Source of the DNA: an uncultured Ruminococcus sp.
GTDB lineage: Bacteria > Bacillota > Clostridia > Oscillospirales > CAG-272
DNA: 5,306 nucleotides
NCBI GenBank assembly: GCA_902782785.1
Contig: CACZOH010000256.1
Coordinates: 1-5,306, forward strand
Reading direction: 5' to 3'
Part shown: one piece after another, positions 5,300-5,306 of the stretch
Layout: every line of letters begins with the position of its first letter
Position numbering within the stretch: position 1 is the stretch's first letter
Made by a program: the position numbers and the translations under genes
Notes under the pieces: model-generated
The model's input: only the letters and a program-made list of their open reading frames with translations
What the model was told of the DNA's origin: nothing
Database searches by the model: none

Positions 5300-5306
5300 A
5301 AAGAAA

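Noticed and set aside
1..5306. Insertion sequence or prophage genes
   Set aside because: No transposase, integrase or phage gene is seen, and no terminal inverted repeats with target-site duplications bracket any segment.

Overview
The window looks like chromosomal DNA from an anaerobic Bacillota bacterium of the Clostridia, most likely an Oscillospiraceae/Ruminococcaceae-type gut lineage. The evidence is a secreted protein carrying a dockerin and an InlB-type B-repeat, strong AAAGGAG-type ribosome binding sites, textbook sigma-A promoters, coding regions of roughly balanced GC with AT-rich intergenic DNA, and an intergenic array of CTTCATTAG linkers and hairpins. I associate such arrays with these genomes from memory only. 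The exact species cannot be read from the sequence.

Layout, left to right. Positions 1-90 hold the end of a non-coding modular repeat array: a 10-nt linker alternating with small hairpins. Positions 91-228 hold a perfect-stem bidirectional terminator, a 14-bp palindrome and a second, plus-strand terminator, separating an unseen left-hand gene from the converging gene to its right. Positions 229-1890 (minus) encode a 553-residue secreted protein with a signal peptide, beta-rich modules, an InlB-like B-repeat, an internal two-repeat dockerin and a C-terminal PsbP/Mog1-like domain. A 114-nt gap (1891-2004) holds an unusual long-range inverted repeat enclosing a second stem. Positions 2005-4626 (minus) encode an 873-residue cytosolic protein that I assign to the GTPase-associated protein 1 (GAP1) family by its N-terminal and middle domains. 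An AT-rich divergent regulatory region (4627-4807) carries back-to-back sigma-A promoters. It separates that gene from a 121-residue plus-strand gene (4808-5173) for a small soluble protein built from two tandem 36-residue modules at an exact 50-residue period, with an acidic tail. A long hairpin (5213-5251) follows.

How the parts relate: the GAP1-like gene and the small duplicated protein share one compact divergent promoter region, so they are the best candidates for a functional pair. GAP1 proteins are known as components of predicted NTP-dependent conflict or signalling systems built around a GTPase. No GTPase, vWA or MoxR gene is visible here, so the pair may be an isolated variant or the partner may lie outside the window. 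The dockerin protein is downstream of the GAP1-like gene on the same strand. It acts outside the cell, however, and is separated by a structured 114-nt gap, so a shared function is unlikely.
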